Below are positions 32,872-42,751 of a stretch of DNA of 64,000 nucleotides, in pieces (position 1 is the first letter of the stretch; each line of letters begins with the position of its first letter). The DNA lies in the NCBI GenBank assembly GCA_000472185.1, contig AVDB01000005.1, positions 1 to 64,000 of the forward strand. The letters are read 5' to 3'. Origin of the DNA: Rhodobacteraceae bacterium HIMB11 (lineage in GTDB: Bacteria; Pseudomonadota; Alphaproteobacteria; Rhodobacterales; Rhodobacteraceae). The notes beneath the pieces are model-generated. The model was not told the origin of the DNA. It searched no databases and worked only from the letters and a program-made list of their open reading frames with translations. A program made the position numbers and the translations under genes.

Positions 32872-33264
32872 CTAGGACGAAAATGCCGTTCCCGGCAATA
32901 CTTGCACACCCCTGATACGCCAGCCCGCTGGCGTTTCAATCATGTCATAGCGCAGGGTGTGAATGCGGCCATCACTGTCGGTGATTTCAATCAGCTGATA
33001 GGGGCCGCGTTGATCCTGCGCAAATTCCAAAAATCGCGATTTTGCAGAGCGCCACACCATTGGATAGCCCCGCTGCACCATCATTCCAAAGTTATCAGAA
33101 TTGCGAAACATACGCTGTATTGACGGGCTTGCGTATTCAAAAGCTCGCGCAAAATCATCCTGCAAAAACGCATCTAACTGCGATGCGATTGTGGTTTGAA
33201 CCTCGTCTTTCACATCTGCAAATGTGGCCGTTGCCAACATCAAAAACCCTATGAACCAACGCAT
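32872..33264 (-). CDS. DUF4864 secreted protein
   Basis: A 130-residue exported protein. Signal peptide MRWFIGFLMLATATFA with cleavage at residue 16; mature part follows the DUF4864 pattern: IASQLDAFLQDDFARAFEYASP, YPMVWRSAKSRF, and a C-terminal sheet ending GWRIRGVQVLPG. NTF2-like fold is likely for this family; function unknown. Convergent with lysK. Confidence 0.85.
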   Translation of the reverse strand: MRWFIGFLMLATATFADVKDEVQTTIASQLDAFLQDDFARAFEYASPSIQRMFRNSDNFGMMVQRGYPMVWRSAKSRFLEFAQDQRGPYQLIEITDSDGRIHTLRYDMIETPAGWRIRGVQVLPGTAFSS

Positions 33265-33423
33265 GTTTTTGCCTCCTAAAATTTTAAATAGAATTTAAAC
33301 AGTCGCATTCAAATTTTTATGTACTAGGCGTGAAACACCTGACAGTGCATCCCTTCAGCGCCTTAGTTCAGTTGTATCGTGATTAAACCCTAAGGAACCA
33401 TTTACTGGATTTCCAATTTGTCT

Positions 33424-33612
33424 ATGACAAACAATGAACTGTCGTTTCAATCCTATGCCAAACGTGTGACTGCGCTTGCTCCGCAGGCACAGATTAAAAC
33501 ATCCTCAAACAGCGCCTATTTCGACATGCCCTACACAAACGGTCAGTTTGGATCGGACAAGGATCAAGTGCAGCTTACATTTGGCACGTCGGTTAAGGGG
33601 AAATGGCGGTGA
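33424..33612 (+). CDS. Small conserved-looking hypothetical protein
   Basis: A 62-residue protein, MTNNELSFQSYAKRVTAL at the start and FGTSVKGKWR at the end, without membrane or signal segment. It lies between convergently arranged uvrB and the upstream DUF4864 gene, which points away. The ribosome site is weak. The length and composition resemble small lineage-specific Rhodobacterales proteins, but I cannot name a family. Confidence 0.55.
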   Translation: MTNNELSFQSYAKRVTALAPQAQIKTSSNSAYFDMPYTNGQFGSDKDQVQLTFGTSVKGKWR

Positions 33613-33625
33613 CTGTGCGCTGCGA

Positions 33626-35803
33626 TTAATGTTTGGGTTGGCTTTTGCCGCGATACGTTCGTGTTCCTCCGCGTCCTGCGGTGGAACGGCCGCGGGTGCT
33701 TTGATCACTTGCGGCCTCTACTGCGGATTGACGGGCCAGTGGATCATCCGCAATCGCCAGATCCACGGCCTCAAGCCGTTTGACTTCATCGCGCAGGCGC
33801 GCTGCCTCCTCAAATTCAAGATTTTCGGCCGCTTTGCGCATATCGCTGCGCAATCCTTCAAGCACCGCTTGCAAGTTCGACCCACCCGCCAATTTGTCAT
33901 CAATTTTGGCCGTAACACGGGATTGATCCGTGTCCCCCTGATACAAACCTGCCAGAATATCATCGACATTTTTGCGCACTGTTTCGGGGGTAATCCCGTG
34001 TTCCTGATTATAGGCGATTTGTTTTGCGCGTCTGCGTTCCGTTTCGTTTAACGCGCGCTCCATCGATCCCGTAATGCGATCTGCATACATAATCACACGC
34101 CCATCCGCATTTCGCGCAGCCCGCCCAATCGTCTGGATCAGCGAGGTTTCGGAACGCAAAAAGCCCTCTTTATCCGCATCCAAAATGGCCACCAAACCAC
34201 ATTCAGGAATATCCAAACCCTCACGCAACAGGTTGATCCCGATCAAGACGTCAAAGGTGCCAAGTCGCAGATCACGCAGAATTTCGATACGTTCCAGCGT
34301 ATCAATATCGCTATGCATATAGCGGACGCGAATACCCTGTTCATGTAAATATTCGGTCAGATCCTCGGCCATGCGTTTCGTTAGGGTCGTGACAAGCGTT
34401 CGGTACCCATCGGCGCTGACTTTTCTAATCTCATCCAGCAGATCATCGACCTGCATTTCGACGGGGCGAATTTCAACCTCTGGGTCCAAAAGGCCCGTTG
34501 GACGAATAACCTGTTCGGTGAAAACACCGCCGCTTTGTTCCAACTCCCAATTGCTGGGCGTTGCGGATACATAGACGGATTGGGGGCGCATGGCGTCCCA
34601 TTCTTCGAATTTGAGGGGACGGTTATCCATACACGAGGGCAGGCGGAAACCATGTTCCGCCAGTGTGAATTTACGACGATGGTCGCCGCGATACATGCCG
34701 CCAATTTGAGGAATGCTGACATGGCTTTCATCGGCAAACACAATCGCATGATCGGGAATGAATTCAAACAATGTGGGGGGCGGTTCCCCTGGTGCGCGTC
34801 CCGTTAAATAGCGGGAATAGTTTTCGATGCCATTGCAAACGCCGGTCGCCTCTAACATTTCAAGATCAAAGTTGGTGCGCTGTTCCAAACGCTGGGCTTC
34901 TAACAGTTTGCCATCATCGACCAATTGATCCAAGCGTTGACGCAATTCCTTTTTGATGCTGATCAACGCCTGCTGCATTGTAGGTTTTGGCGTCACATAG
35001 TGGGAATTCGCGTAAATCCGAATTTGTTCAAAACTGCCTGTGCGTTCGCCCGTTAGGGGATCAAATTCAACGATGCTTTCCAATTCATCCCCGAAAAACG
35101 ACAGGCGCCATGCGCGATCCTCTAAGTGGGCGGGAAAGACCTCTAACACATCGCCGCGCACTCGAAATGATCCACGCTGAAACGCTTGATCATTGCGGCG
35201 ATATTGCTGGGCCACCAAATCGGCCATGACTTGACGCTGATTGTATTCACGCCCTGCCTTTAGGTCCTGTGTCATCGCGCCATAGGTTTCGACAGAACCG
35301 ATACCATAAATACAGCTGACTGATGCAACGATAATCACATCATCGCGCTCTAATAACGCCCGTGTTGCAGCGTGGCGCATTCGGTCGATTTGTTCGTTAA
35401 TCTGGCTTTCTTTTTCGATGTATGTGTCAGATCGCGGCACATAGGCCTCGGGCTGATAATAGTCATAAAAGCTGACAAAATATTCAACGGCGTTATCGGG
35501 AAAGAATCCTTTGAACTCACCGTATAGCTGTGCGGCCAATGTTTTGTTTGGTGCTAAAATAATCGCAGGGCGTTGGGTTTCCTCGATGATTTTGGCCATC
35601 GTGAATGTTTTGCCTGTCCCCGTCGCCCCCAACAGGACCTGATCACGTTCACCTGATGAAACACCCGCTGATAATTCAGCAATTGCATTTGGTTGATCAC
35701 CCGCAGGTTCAAATTCGGTATTCATCACAAATGCCTTGCCACCCTCTAACTTGGGGCGTTCGCGCACTTTACCTGTTGCAAAACCGATTTGGGAATCATC
35801 CAT
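33626..35803 (-). CDS. uvrB: Excinuclease ABC subunit B
   Basis: A 725-residue UvrB, the damage-verifying helicase-like subunit of nucleotide excision repair. Walker A GATGTGKT near residue 60, the damage-inserting beta-hairpin [20 protein letters not shown] just after, helicase motif [14 protein letters not shown] near the end of domain 3, and the UvrC-binding UVR motif close to residues 645-680. A basic Arg/Gly tail extends beyond it. AGGAG before the ATG at 35803 selects this start over an upstream frame of 38 codons. Confidence 0.96.
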   Translation of the reverse strand: MDDSQIGFATGKVRERPKLEGGKAFVMNTEFEPAGDQPNAIAELSAGVSSGERDQVLLGATGTGKTFTMAKIIEETQRPAIILAPNKTLAAQLYGEFKGFFPDNAVEYFVSFYDYYQPEAYVPRSDTYIEKESQINEQIDRMRHAATRALLERDDVIIVASVSCIYGIGSVETYGAMTQDLKAGREYNQRQVMADLVAQQYRRNDQAFQRGSFRVRGDVLEVFPAHLEDRAWRLSFFGDELESIVEFDPLTGERTGSFEQIRIYANSHYVTPKPTMQQALISIKKELRQRLDQLVDDGKLLEAQRLEQRTNFDLEMLEATGVCNGIENYSRYLTGRAPGEPPPTLFEFIPDHAIVFADESHVSIPQIGGMYRGDHRRKFTLAEHGFRLPSCMDNRPLKFEEWDAMRPQSVYVSATPSNWELEQSGGVFTEQVIRPTGLLDPEVEIRPVEMQVDDLLDEIRKVSADGYRTLVTTLTKRMAEDLTEYLHEQGIRVRYMHSDIDTLERIEILRDLRLGTFDVLIGINLLREGLDIPECGLVAILDADKEGFLRSETSLIQTIGRAARNADGRVIMYADRITGSMERALNETERRRAKQIAYNQEHGITPETVRKNVDDILAGLYQGDTDQSRVTAKIDDKLAGGSNLQAVLEGLRSDMRKAAENLEFEEAARLRDEVKRLEAVDLAIADDPLARQSAVEAASDQSTRGRSTAGRGGTRTYRGKSQPKH

Positions 35804-35945
35804 GGTGTATCTCCTGATCTCCCTAAAATTAGGATCAAATACACCGTTTTCCAAGGGTGCATTCACCTTTTGTTCTGTGAATACTGGGTGCTTGTCGTTT
35901 TGGAAAAAATCGATCATAACACATCCAAGATTTTAGGAGGATTTC

Positions 35946-36257
35946 ATGCGCGCACGAATCTACAAACCTGCAAAAACCGCAATGTCATCAGGTACTGCGA
36001 AAACAAATCAGTGGGTGTTGGAATATTGTCAGGATTCAGCCCGCGAAATTGATCCATTGATGGGCTGGACGTCAAGCGGTGATACGCAATCACAGGTGAA
36101 ACTGCGCTTTGATAGCAAAGAGGCGGCAGTGTCATACGCCAAAGAAATGGGGATTGAGGCAGATGTGACCGAGCCACAATCGCGCAAACAAAACATTCGC
36201 GCCCGCGGGTATGGTGAAAATTTCGCCACCGACCGCCGCGCCCCTTGGACCCACTAG
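35946..36257 (+). CDS. NDUFS4-like complex I accessory subunit
   Basis: A 103-residue ETC complex I 18-kDa (NDUFS4) family protein, an accessory subunit shared by alphaproteobacteria and mitochondria that stabilises the NADH module. [40 protein letters not shown] and the C-terminal [12 protein letters not shown] are all family marks. AGGAGG precedes the ATG, and a strong terminator follows, so it is monocistronic. It is divergent from uvrB. Confidence 0.93.
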   Translation: MRARIYKPAKTAMSSGTAKTNQWVLEYCQDSAREIDPLMGWTSSGDTQSQVKLRFDSKEAAVSYAKEMGIEADVTEPQSRKQNIRARGYGENFATDRRAPWTH

Positions 36258-36281
36258 ATCCAATTGAAATGAAATGAAATT

Positions 36282-36306
36282 GCCACGCCATTGCGTGGCT
36301 TTTTTA
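36282..36306 (+). terminator. Rho-independent terminator
   Basis: GCCACGC-CATT-GCGTGGC stem-loop followed by six T residues, 24 bp after the NDUFS4-like gene. Confidence 0.9.
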
Positions 36307-36362
36307 TTTGTATTTCCTGTAAACACGCGCTTCACTATGCGAAAGTTTGAAAGAGGTTTTTC

Positions 36363-37982
36363 ATGCGTCATGGTGGTCAGATCCTTGTGGATCAATTGAA
36401 AATCCAAGGTGTGCGGCGGGTATTTTGCGTCCCGGGTGAAAGCTATCTTGCTGCGCTTGATGGATTATTCGAAAGTGGGATCGACACAATCGTTGGCCGC
36501 AATGAAGGCGGCGTTTCGATGATGGCCGAGGCGCATGCGAAATTAACGGGTGAGGTGGGTGTCGCCTTTGTCACCCGCGGCCCTGGGGCAACCAATGCAT
36601 CCTCGGGGGTGCATGTCGCGTTTCAGGATAGCACGCCGATGATCCTATTCGTTGGACAGGTGGCCAGTGATCAACGGGATCGTGAAGCGTTCCAAGAGGT
36701 AGATTATCGTGCGATGTTTGCATCCTTGGCGAAATGGGTTGCCGAAATTGATCGCACGGATCGGATACCAGAATATATTTCGCATGCGTTTCATTTGGCG
36801 CAATCTGGGCGTCCGGGGCCCGTTGTTCTGGCTTTGCCAGAGGATATGCTATCGGGACAGGCCGATGTTGCCGATGTGACGCAGCCCGCAAAACCAGCGG
36901 AACAAACGGTTGCGCCATCTGCTGTTCAAGGCGTTTTGGACGATCTGGCCGCCGCAAAGAAACCGATGGTGATAGTCGGTGGCCCAAAATGGTCCGCGGA
37001 ATGTGCCGCGTTGTTGGCAGATTTTGCAGAAACGACAGGTTTGCCAATTGGGACATCCTTCCGCAGTCAGGACTATATCGACAATCGCCATCCCAATTAT
37101 GTTGGGGATGTTGGGATTGGACCAAACCCTGATTTGGCAAAACGCATTGATGATGCAGATGTTTTGTTGGTTCTGGGCGCACGGTTGGGGGAAATGACCA
37201 CGGGCGGATATGCCATGTTAACACCTCCCACAACAAAGCAACGTTTGATACATGTACATGCCAACCCTGATGAAATTGGCCGTGTTTACGTTGCAGATCG
37301 CAGTGTTTGCTGTGATCCGAAAGCATTTTTGAAAACTGCACTGGATTTGGTGCCGGGATCAGTGGCCTATCCTCCAACGGCAGAACGCGCGTCTTATGAA
37401 GCATGGCAAACCCCCTTTGCCACTCCGGGGGATGTGAAGATGGAGCAGGTGATCACGCATCTCAGCGCGGTTATGCCAGCGGATGCGATTGTTACAAATG
37501 GCGCGGGGAATTATGCGGCGTGGTTGCATCGATATTACCGATACAAATCCTATCGCACACAGCTGGCCCCAACATCAGGGTCCATGGGCTACGGGCTTCC
37601 CGCCGCGGTGGCCGCAAAACTGGAACGCCCTGAGCAAGAGGTTGTGTGTCTGGCGGGTGATGGGTGTTTTCAAATGTGCATGCAGGAATTTGGCACGGCC
37701 GTTCAGTATGGCGCCAATATCATTGTGATCGTCTCAAACAATGGCGTTTATGGAACAATCCGTATGCATCAACAACGCAACTATCCCAATCGTCCATCGG
37801 GCACCGATATGATCAACCCTGATTTTGCCGCACTGGCCGCAGCCTATGGCGCACATGGTGAAAGGGTAATGACATCGGCAGAGTTTTCTGCGGCATTGGA
37901 ACGCGCACGCGCATCTGGCAAACCCGCGATCATCGAATTGAAAACTGATCCTGCCGCGGTGTCGCATCGCACACCTGCCTAG
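36363..37982 (+). CDS. Thiamine-diphosphate enzyme, acetolactate-synthase-like
   Basis: A 539-residue three-domain ThDP enzyme. N-terminal PYR domain with the catalytic Glu in VGRNEGGVSMMAEA (about residue 44), central domain with GARLGEMTTGG, and the C-terminal PP domain with GDGCFQMCMQEFGTAVQYG and SNNGVYGT (Mg/ThDP motif GDG to NN, about residues 436-462). Anabolic AHAS would have a small subunit gene beside it; none is here, so a catabolic decarboxylase or ligase of unknown substrate is more likely. Convergent with maiA. Confidence 0.85.
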   Translation: MRHGGQILVDQLKIQGVRRVFCVPGESYLAALDGLFESGIDTIVGRNEGGVSMMAEAHAKLTGEVGVAFVTRGPGATNASSGVHVAFQDSTPMILFVGQVASDQRDREAFQEVDYRAMFASLAKWVAEIDRTDRIPEYISHAFHLAQSGRPGPVVLALPEDMLSGQADVADVTQPAKPAEQTVAPSAVQGVLDDLAAAKKPMVIVGGPKWSAECAALLADFAETTGLPIGTSFRSQDYIDNRHPNYVGDVGIGPNPDLAKRIDDADVLLVLGARLGEMTTGGYAMLTPPTTKQRLIHVHANPDEIGRVYVADRSVCCDPKAFLKTALDLVPGSVAYPPTAERASYEAWQTPFATPGDVKMEQVITHLSAVMPADAIVTNGAGNYAAWLHRYYRYKSYRTQLAPTSGSMGYGLPAAVAAKLERPEQEVVCLAGDGCFQMCMQEFGTAVQYGANIIVIVSNNGVYGTIRMHQQRNYPNRPSGTDMINPDFAALAAAYGAHGERVMTSAEFSAALERARASGKPAIIELKTDPAAVSHRTPA

Positions 37983-37991
37983 GCCTGCGCT

Positions 37992-38630
37992 TTATTCGCT
38001 TGGCTTAACAGCGTCTGGATGCGCCGCCTGAAATGCAGGGTGTGCGGCACAGTTTTCGGCAATTCGCGCGAGATTTTTATGCGCGCTGACATCCACGCCC
38101 CAACGGTCCGCATTATACAGCTGTGGCATGATGCAGATGTCGATAAGGCCAGGCGCATCGCCATGCGCAAAGGCGGTTTGTGGACGCGTGTTCAGCATAG
38201 TTTCAACTGCCGCGAGGCCAGGTGCAATAAACCGTTGCATCCATTCAACACGAGTTTCGTCCCGTCCTGATTGTTGTACGGCGTAAGCGGCAACCGAAAC
38301 ATTGCACACGGGATGAATATCGACCGCAATGGCATGGGCAATCGAGCGTTCTTGTGCTGCAGATCTAGGATCAGATGAGATAAATCCCATGTCGCGTGTG
38401 TCATTTAGATATTCTAAAATAGCGAGCGATTGGGTCATCGAATGCCCATCGATTTCCAACACCGGCACCAATCCTTGTGGATTGCGGTTTAGATAGGCCT
38501 CTGTTTTATGTTCACCCTTTAACAGATCAACCGAAATGGATTGATACGAAATCCCCGCAAGGTTCATCGCAATCCGCAACCGATAGGATGCAGAAGAGCG
38601 CCAGTAATCATATAGAACAACATCCGTCAT
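37992..38630 (-). CDS. maiA: Maleylacetoacetate isomerase (zeta GST)
   Basis: A 212-residue GST-fold enzyme converting maleylacetoacetate to fumarylacetoacetate. The zeta-class SSASYRLRIAM motif (residues 12-22) with catalytic Ser and the NPQGLVPVLE stretch (residues 50-59) are clear. The start overlaps the DUF2783 stop (ATGA). Last gene of the homogentisate operon. Confidence 0.93.
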   Translation of the reverse strand: MTDVVLYDYWRSSASYRLRIAMNLAGISYQSISVDLLKGEHKTEAYLNRNPQGLVPVLEIDGHSMTQSLAILEYLNDTRDMGFISSDPRSAAQERSIAHAIAVDIHPVCNVSVAAYAVQQSGRDETRVEWMQRFIAPGLAAVETMLNTRPQTAFAHGDAPGLIDICIMPQLYNADRWGVDVSAHKNLARIAENCAAHPAFQAAHPDAVKPSE

Positions 38631-38830
38631 GATGCCTGCCCCGCAGTTTTTGCGGCATCGAGCGCCTGTTCCAATATGTTCATGTCCCCAATGTGATTGG
38701 ACAGGACCAAGATTAGGCGTGCGTTTAACGCATCACTTTGCTCTTTGCTCAATCCCTCATGCGCGTTCAGAAGTTTTTCGTAAAAATCGTCGCCATTTGG
38801 GATATTTGGGGTCAGGATCAGGGTGCTCAT
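38627..38830 (-). CDS. DUF2783 protein, possible monooxygenase coupling protein
   Basis: A 67-residue mostly helical protein (MSTLILTPNIPNGDDFYEK to the end) with no membrane segment. The DUF2783 assignment is by size, pattern and place next to a class A flavin monooxygenase. It overlaps both neighbours by 4 bp, which implies fixed stoichiometry. In Pseudomonas putida the 3-hydroxyphenylacetate 6-hydroxylase MhaA needs a small coupling protein MhaB of about this size, so a similar role is the best hypothesis. Confidence 0.75.
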   Translation of the reverse strand: MSTLILTPNIPNGDDFYEKLLNAHEGLSKEQSDALNARLILVLSNHIGDMNILEQALDAAKTAGQAS

Positions 38831-40443
38831 TGTGTTTTTCCCAATGCGGTCGCCACTGCAATTTGTACGCGCGCTGCGTCGTATTCGGACCATCGTGCAA
38901 CAATATGTTGGTCAGGACGAATGAGATAGACCGCACGTTCGGCCGTGCCAAGGAAGCGTTCGCCAAGCGTTTTGTTTGTCTCTGATGTTACGCTCAAATC
39001 AAGTTGGGCAATCTCAATACCCTCAATCTCTTGGGGCGATGGGGCATCGGTGTTCAGCGTCATTAGGATAAACCCCCCGCCAAGTTTGGACAGCAAGTAA
39101 CCTTTGTCCAATGGCGCATCAGGGCAGGGCATGCCAGGTTGACTGCGCGCAGGGCCGCCCGTCAAGGCATCTTCACCCGTTAGGCTGTGTCCGACATAGT
39201 TGCATGGCATCGACAATCGACCCGAGTTCACCAATGGTCGGGCAAAGGCATGATGTTCAGACAAATCCAAAACCGCATTTCTAAACACGCGGCTGATATC
39301 AGATTTCGGTGTGATGAAATCCGTCGAGCGTGTCGAATTCATGATGTTTTCGTCGGCACCGTGAATGCGTTCACCATCATAGCTGTCCAGCAAGGTGTCG
39401 GGGGCAAGCCCCTTGATCACATGGGCCAATTTCCAACTTAGGTTATCCACATCTTGCAAACCACTATTTGCGCCGCGTGCGCCGAATGGGGACACCTGAT
39501 GCGCGCTATCGCCTGCAAAGATAACATTGCCGTGGCGGAATTTTTCCATTCGACGACATTGGAACGTGTAAATACTGACCCATTCCAATTCAAATTTCAC
39601 ATCGTCACCCAACATCGCCTTTAGGCGTGGAATGACGCGGTCAGGTTGTTTTTCGGCATCTTTATCGACATCCCATCCCAGTTGAAGGTCGATCCTCCAC
39701 ACACCATCGGGCTGTTTGTGTAACAATGCCGATTGTCCGCGATTGAATGGTGGGTCAAACCAAAACCAACGTTCGGTCGGGAAATCCGCTTCCATCGTGA
39801 CATCCGCGATTAGGAAGTTATCCTCGAATACACGACCCACAAAATCAAGCCCCATCATAGAGCGCGTTGGACTTCCTGCGCCATCACAGGCGATGACCCA
39901 ATCTGCATGGATCGTATATTCGCCGTCGGGTGTCGTGACCGTAAGGGCCGAATAGGCGCCATGATCCTTGATCGCGCTCACACGGTTCTTGCCGCGAATA
40001 TCAATCTTTGGAGTTTCCGAATTGATCTCTTGGACGCGTTCAACAAGGTATTGTTCAAAATAATACTGTTGCAGGTTGATGAACGCGGGGCGGGCGTGCC
40101 CGTCTTCGGCCAAAAGGTTAAATTCATAAACCTTGCGTTCATCAAAGAACACTTTGCCAAGGTTCCATTGAACCCCTTTGTCGACCAATTTGTCGCCAAA
40201 TCCCAGTCGATCTGCAATTTCCAGAGTGCGTTTTGCAAAACAAATTGCGCGACTGCCAAAGCTGACCTTGTCGTTGTCATCCAATACGACAACATCAATT
40301 CCGTGTTGTGCCAGATCAATCGCCATGCCCAACCCAACGGGGCCTGCGCCAATCACCACAACACTGTGGTGTGCAGGGGCAGATGCGGTCTGATCGACAG
40401 ATTGGTAATATGGATATAGTGGCGTTTCAAAGATTTTGTTCAT
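38827..40443 (-). CDS. Class A FAD aromatic monooxygenase (MhaA/MhpA-like)
   Basis: A 538-residue flavoprotein hydroxylase. FAD motif VVVIGAGPVGLGMAIDLA near residue 28, DG motif CDGAGSPTRSMMG near residue 188, and GD motif FAGDSAHQVSPFGARGANSG near residue 316 are in order. In a cluster leading to homogentisate the expected reaction is ring hydroxylation of 3-hydroxyphenylacetate, or a similar acid, to homogentisate. The exact substrate is not determined by sequence. Confidence 0.87.
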   Translation of the reverse strand: MNKIFETPLYPYYQSVDQTASAPAHHSVVVIGAGPVGLGMAIDLAQHGIDVVVLDDNDKVSFGSRAICFAKRTLEIADRLGFGDKLVDKGVQWNLGKVFFDERKVYEFNLLAEDGHARPAFINLQQYYFEQYLVERVQEINSETPKIDIRGKNRVSAIKDHGAYSALTVTTPDGEYTIHADWVIACDGAGSPTRSMMGLDFVGRVFEDNFLIADVTMEADFPTERWFWFDPPFNRGQSALLHKQPDGVWRIDLQLGWDVDKDAEKQPDRVIPRLKAMLGDDVKFELEWVSIYTFQCRRMEKFRHGNVIFAGDSAHQVSPFGARGANSGLQDVDNLSWKLAHVIKGLAPDTLLDSYDGERIHGADENIMNSTRSTDFITPKSDISRVFRNAVLDLSEHHAFARPLVNSGRLSMPCNYVGHSLTGEDALTGGPARSQPGMPCPDAPLDKGYLLSKLGGGFILMTLNTDAPSPQEIEGIEIAQLDLSVTSETNKTLGERFLGTAERAVYLIRPDQHIVARWSEYDAARVQIAVATALGKTQ

Positions 40444-40455
40444 CTTTTGCCTCCC

Positions 40456-41406
40456 CTAGCTTTGAAGGGCCTCCCACATGTCTAAATCACGTTGTGCTGT
40501 CCAAATGCGGGGCGTATCAATCCCGCGCGCTTCGTCGTAGGCGCGTGCCACGTTAAACGGCAAACAATGTTCGTAAATCGCATAGTCGGAGAATTTCGGA
40601 TCACATTCCGCGCGGCAGGCATCCCATGCCTCTTTCAGGGAACCGTTTCGTGCCGCAACTTTGGCGACAGGGCGATAGGTGCTTTCGACGAAATCACGGG
40701 TGCTTTCGATTGCGCGGTTTACCATGTCCTGTCCAACCAACGCATCTCCGCGTCCCGGGGCGATTGCGTCAACCTCAAACGATTTGATGTTATCCAGTGT
40801 ATCGCCCCAATCCGCGAAATGACCATCGCCGCAGTAGCAGGCGGAATGGTATTCAACGATGTCACCTGTAAACATAACGTTTTGATCAGGCACGTTGATG
40901 ACGATATCGCCCGCTGTGTGTGCGCGTCCCAAATGCATTAAATCGACGCGACGGTTCCCAAGATAGACAGACATTGATCCATCAAATGTTGTCGTCGGCC
41001 ATGTTAGTCCTGGAATGCTTTCGTGTCCTTCAAACAGACGTGGGAAGCGTTGGAATTCACTGTCCCAATCTTCTTGCCCGCGTTCCACAACCATGGCACG
41101 CGCCATATCTGACATGATGATCTGATCTGTATTAAACGCGGATGCGCCCAAAACGCGAACCGCGTGATAATGGGTTAGAACAACGTGTGAAATTGGTTTG
41201 TCTGTGACACTGCGAACGCATTCAATCACCTTATTGGCAAGGCGGGGTGTCGCCTGCGCCTCGACGATCATGACACTATCATCGCCAATGATCACACCAG
41301 AGTTTGGGTCGCCCTCAGCGGTAAAGGCGTAAAGGCCTTCACCGATTTCGGTAAAGCTGATTTTCTTTTCACTCATATCGCTTTGCGATGCGAAGGCTTT
41401 TGCCAT
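40456..41406 (-). CDS. MBL-fold hydrolase with altered metal motif
   Basis: A 316-residue metallo-beta-lactamase-fold protein. The place of the HxHxDH motif reads THYHAVRVLG (about residue 78), so both His of the first pair are kept but Asp and the last His are replaced by Val and Arg. The downstream His (LGRAHTAGDI) and the bridging Asp (FTGDIVEY) remain. One metal site may be lost. AGGAG precedes the ATG. It sits in the homogentisate operon between the monooxygenase and fahA, where it could hydrolyse a thioester or lactone side product. Confidence 0.85.
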   Translation of the reverse strand: MAKAFASQSDMSEKKISFTEIGEGLYAFTAEGDPNSGVIIGDDSVMIVEAQATPRLANKVIECVRSVTDKPISHVVLTHYHAVRVLGASAFNTDQIIMSDMARAMVVERGQEDWDSEFQRFPRLFEGHESIPGLTWPTTTFDGSMSVYLGNRRVDLMHLGRAHTAGDIVINVPDQNVMFTGDIVEYHSACYCGDGHFADWGDTLDNIKSFEVDAIAPGRGDALVGQDMVNRAIESTRDFVESTYRPVAKVAARNGSLKEAWDACRAECDPKFSDYAIYEHCLPFNVARAYDEARGIDTPRIWTAQRDLDMWEALQS

Positions 41407-41430
41407 GGGGCTCTCCTATTGGTTTTCGGT

Positions 41431-41451
41431 GGGCGTGATCGTGCCACGCCC
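41431..41451 (-). promoter_or_regulatory. Intercistronic hairpin after fahA
   Basis: GGGCGTG / CACGCCC, 7 bp with a 7-nt loop, in the 55 bp between fahA and the MBL gene. On the minus strand no U tract follows, so it may tune message stability rather than end it. Confidence 0.45.
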
Positions 41452-41461
41452 GTTTAATGGT

Positions 41462-42718
41462 TTATCGTTCGTATGGATTTTCAAGGGCAGGCAGGACGCG
41501 TCCGACACAGGTGCCAAATCCGATGGTCAATGTTTCGCTACGTGCGGCACCTGACATCACGATTTGATCGTTATCTTCAAGGAAGCTTCGTGTTTCCCCG
41601 TTGTCCAATTCAATGGGGTTTTTTCCACCCCAGCTAAGTTCAAGCATACTGCCGCGCTGATGGGGCTCTGCGCCTGAAATTGTACCTGATCCCAACAAAT
41701 CGCCTGGATTCATTGGGCATCCTGATGTTGTGTGATGCGCCAATTGCTGGGCAGAAGAATAGTACATCTCTTTATAATTGGTCTGGGTGATGATTTTCTT
41801 GCCACCTGATTTTGACAACAACCCCACCTCAAGCGAAATGTCATATAGCATTGGACCACAGTCCTTCAGGTGGTCCAGCAATTCCACTTCGCGCTCTGGG
41901 GTATCGACACGGAATGGCTCTAGTGCTGCCTTGGTGACGATCCATGGGCTGATGGATGTCGCAGTTGCCTTGGCCTGAAACGGGCCCAATGGCTGGTATT
42001 CCCAGGCCTGAATATCGCGGGCTGACCAATCGTTTAACAACACATACCCAAAGATTAGATCATCCGCCTCTTGGACCGTGATGGGTCCGTCAGATGGTAG
42101 GCCAACCACAGCCCCCAGTTCCAATTCAAAATCAAAACGACGGCATGGCGCGAATTCGGGTTGCGCGGCATCGGGTGCCTTTAGCTGACCCCATGGACGA
42201 CGAATGTCTGTTCCACTAACCACAACCGAAGAGGCGCGGCCATTATAGCCAATCGGGATATGTAGCCAATTTGGTGGCAGTGCGTTTTCGGCACCACGGA
42301 ACATGGTGCCCACGTTGGTTGCGTGATGACGCCCTGCGTAGAAATCGGTGTATTCACTGACCAAGAATGGCAAATGCATGGTCGCCTCAGATTGCGGCGT
42401 TAGCATATCAATCGCCCGACCCTGATGGGCGCTGGCATTTTTAAGGATCGCTGTGATCTGTTTGCGCAGTTTTTTCCACGCCTCTGGCCCCAATTCCATA
42501 ACTTCGTTCCAAAAAGGAACGTCAAAAACAGGCCCTTCGTCGAGCTTGATCATGTCCGCTTCTTCCGCGGCCTGCAGATCAAGGATCATATCGCCAATCG
42601 CAACACCACAGCGTGGATCTGTGTCAGCTGTTGAAAACACGCCATAGGGAAGGTTGTTTAGTGGGAAAGGCGATTGGGGATCGTTTGCGGAGGCGACCCA
42701 ACTGGTTAATAGTCTCAT
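41462..42718 (-). CDS. fahA: Fumarylacetoacetase
   Basis: A 418-residue hydrolase cleaving fumarylacetoacetate into fumarate and acetoacetate. DFYAGRHHATNVGTMFRG near residue 125 (metal and catalytic His), GRASSVVVSGTDIRRPWGQ, the metal-binding FELELG and LLNDWSARDIQAWEYQPLG are as in bacterial and animal FAH. Follows hmgA by 33 bp. Confidence 0.95.
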   Translation of the reverse strand: MRLLTSWVASANDPQSPFPLNNLPYGVFSTADTDPRCGVAIGDMILDLQAAEEADMIKLDEGPVFDVPFWNEVMELGPEAWKKLRKQITAILKNASAHQGRAIDMLTPQSEATMHLPFLVSEYTDFYAGRHHATNVGTMFRGAENALPPNWLHIPIGYNGRASSVVVSGTDIRRPWGQLKAPDAAQPEFAPCRRFDFELELGAVVGLPSDGPITVQEADDLIFGYVLLNDWSARDIQAWEYQPLGPFQAKATATSISPWIVTKAALEPFRVDTPEREVELLDHLKDCGPMLYDISLEVGLLSKSGGKKIITQTNYKEMYYSSAQQLAHHTTSGCPMNPGDLLGSGTISGAEPHQRGSMLELSWGGKNPIELDNGETRSFLEDNDQIVMSGAARSETLTIGFGTCVGRVLPALENPYER

Positions 42719-42751
42719 GGTGTATCTCTTTCTTGGCAGGATCTGCGTGAA

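Noticed and set aside
32868-32880. Small hairpin TCGTC-TAG-GACGA as a terminator
   Set aside because: Only a 5-bp stem with a 3-nt loop and four A residues after it; too weak to list as a feature, though it may help end lysK.
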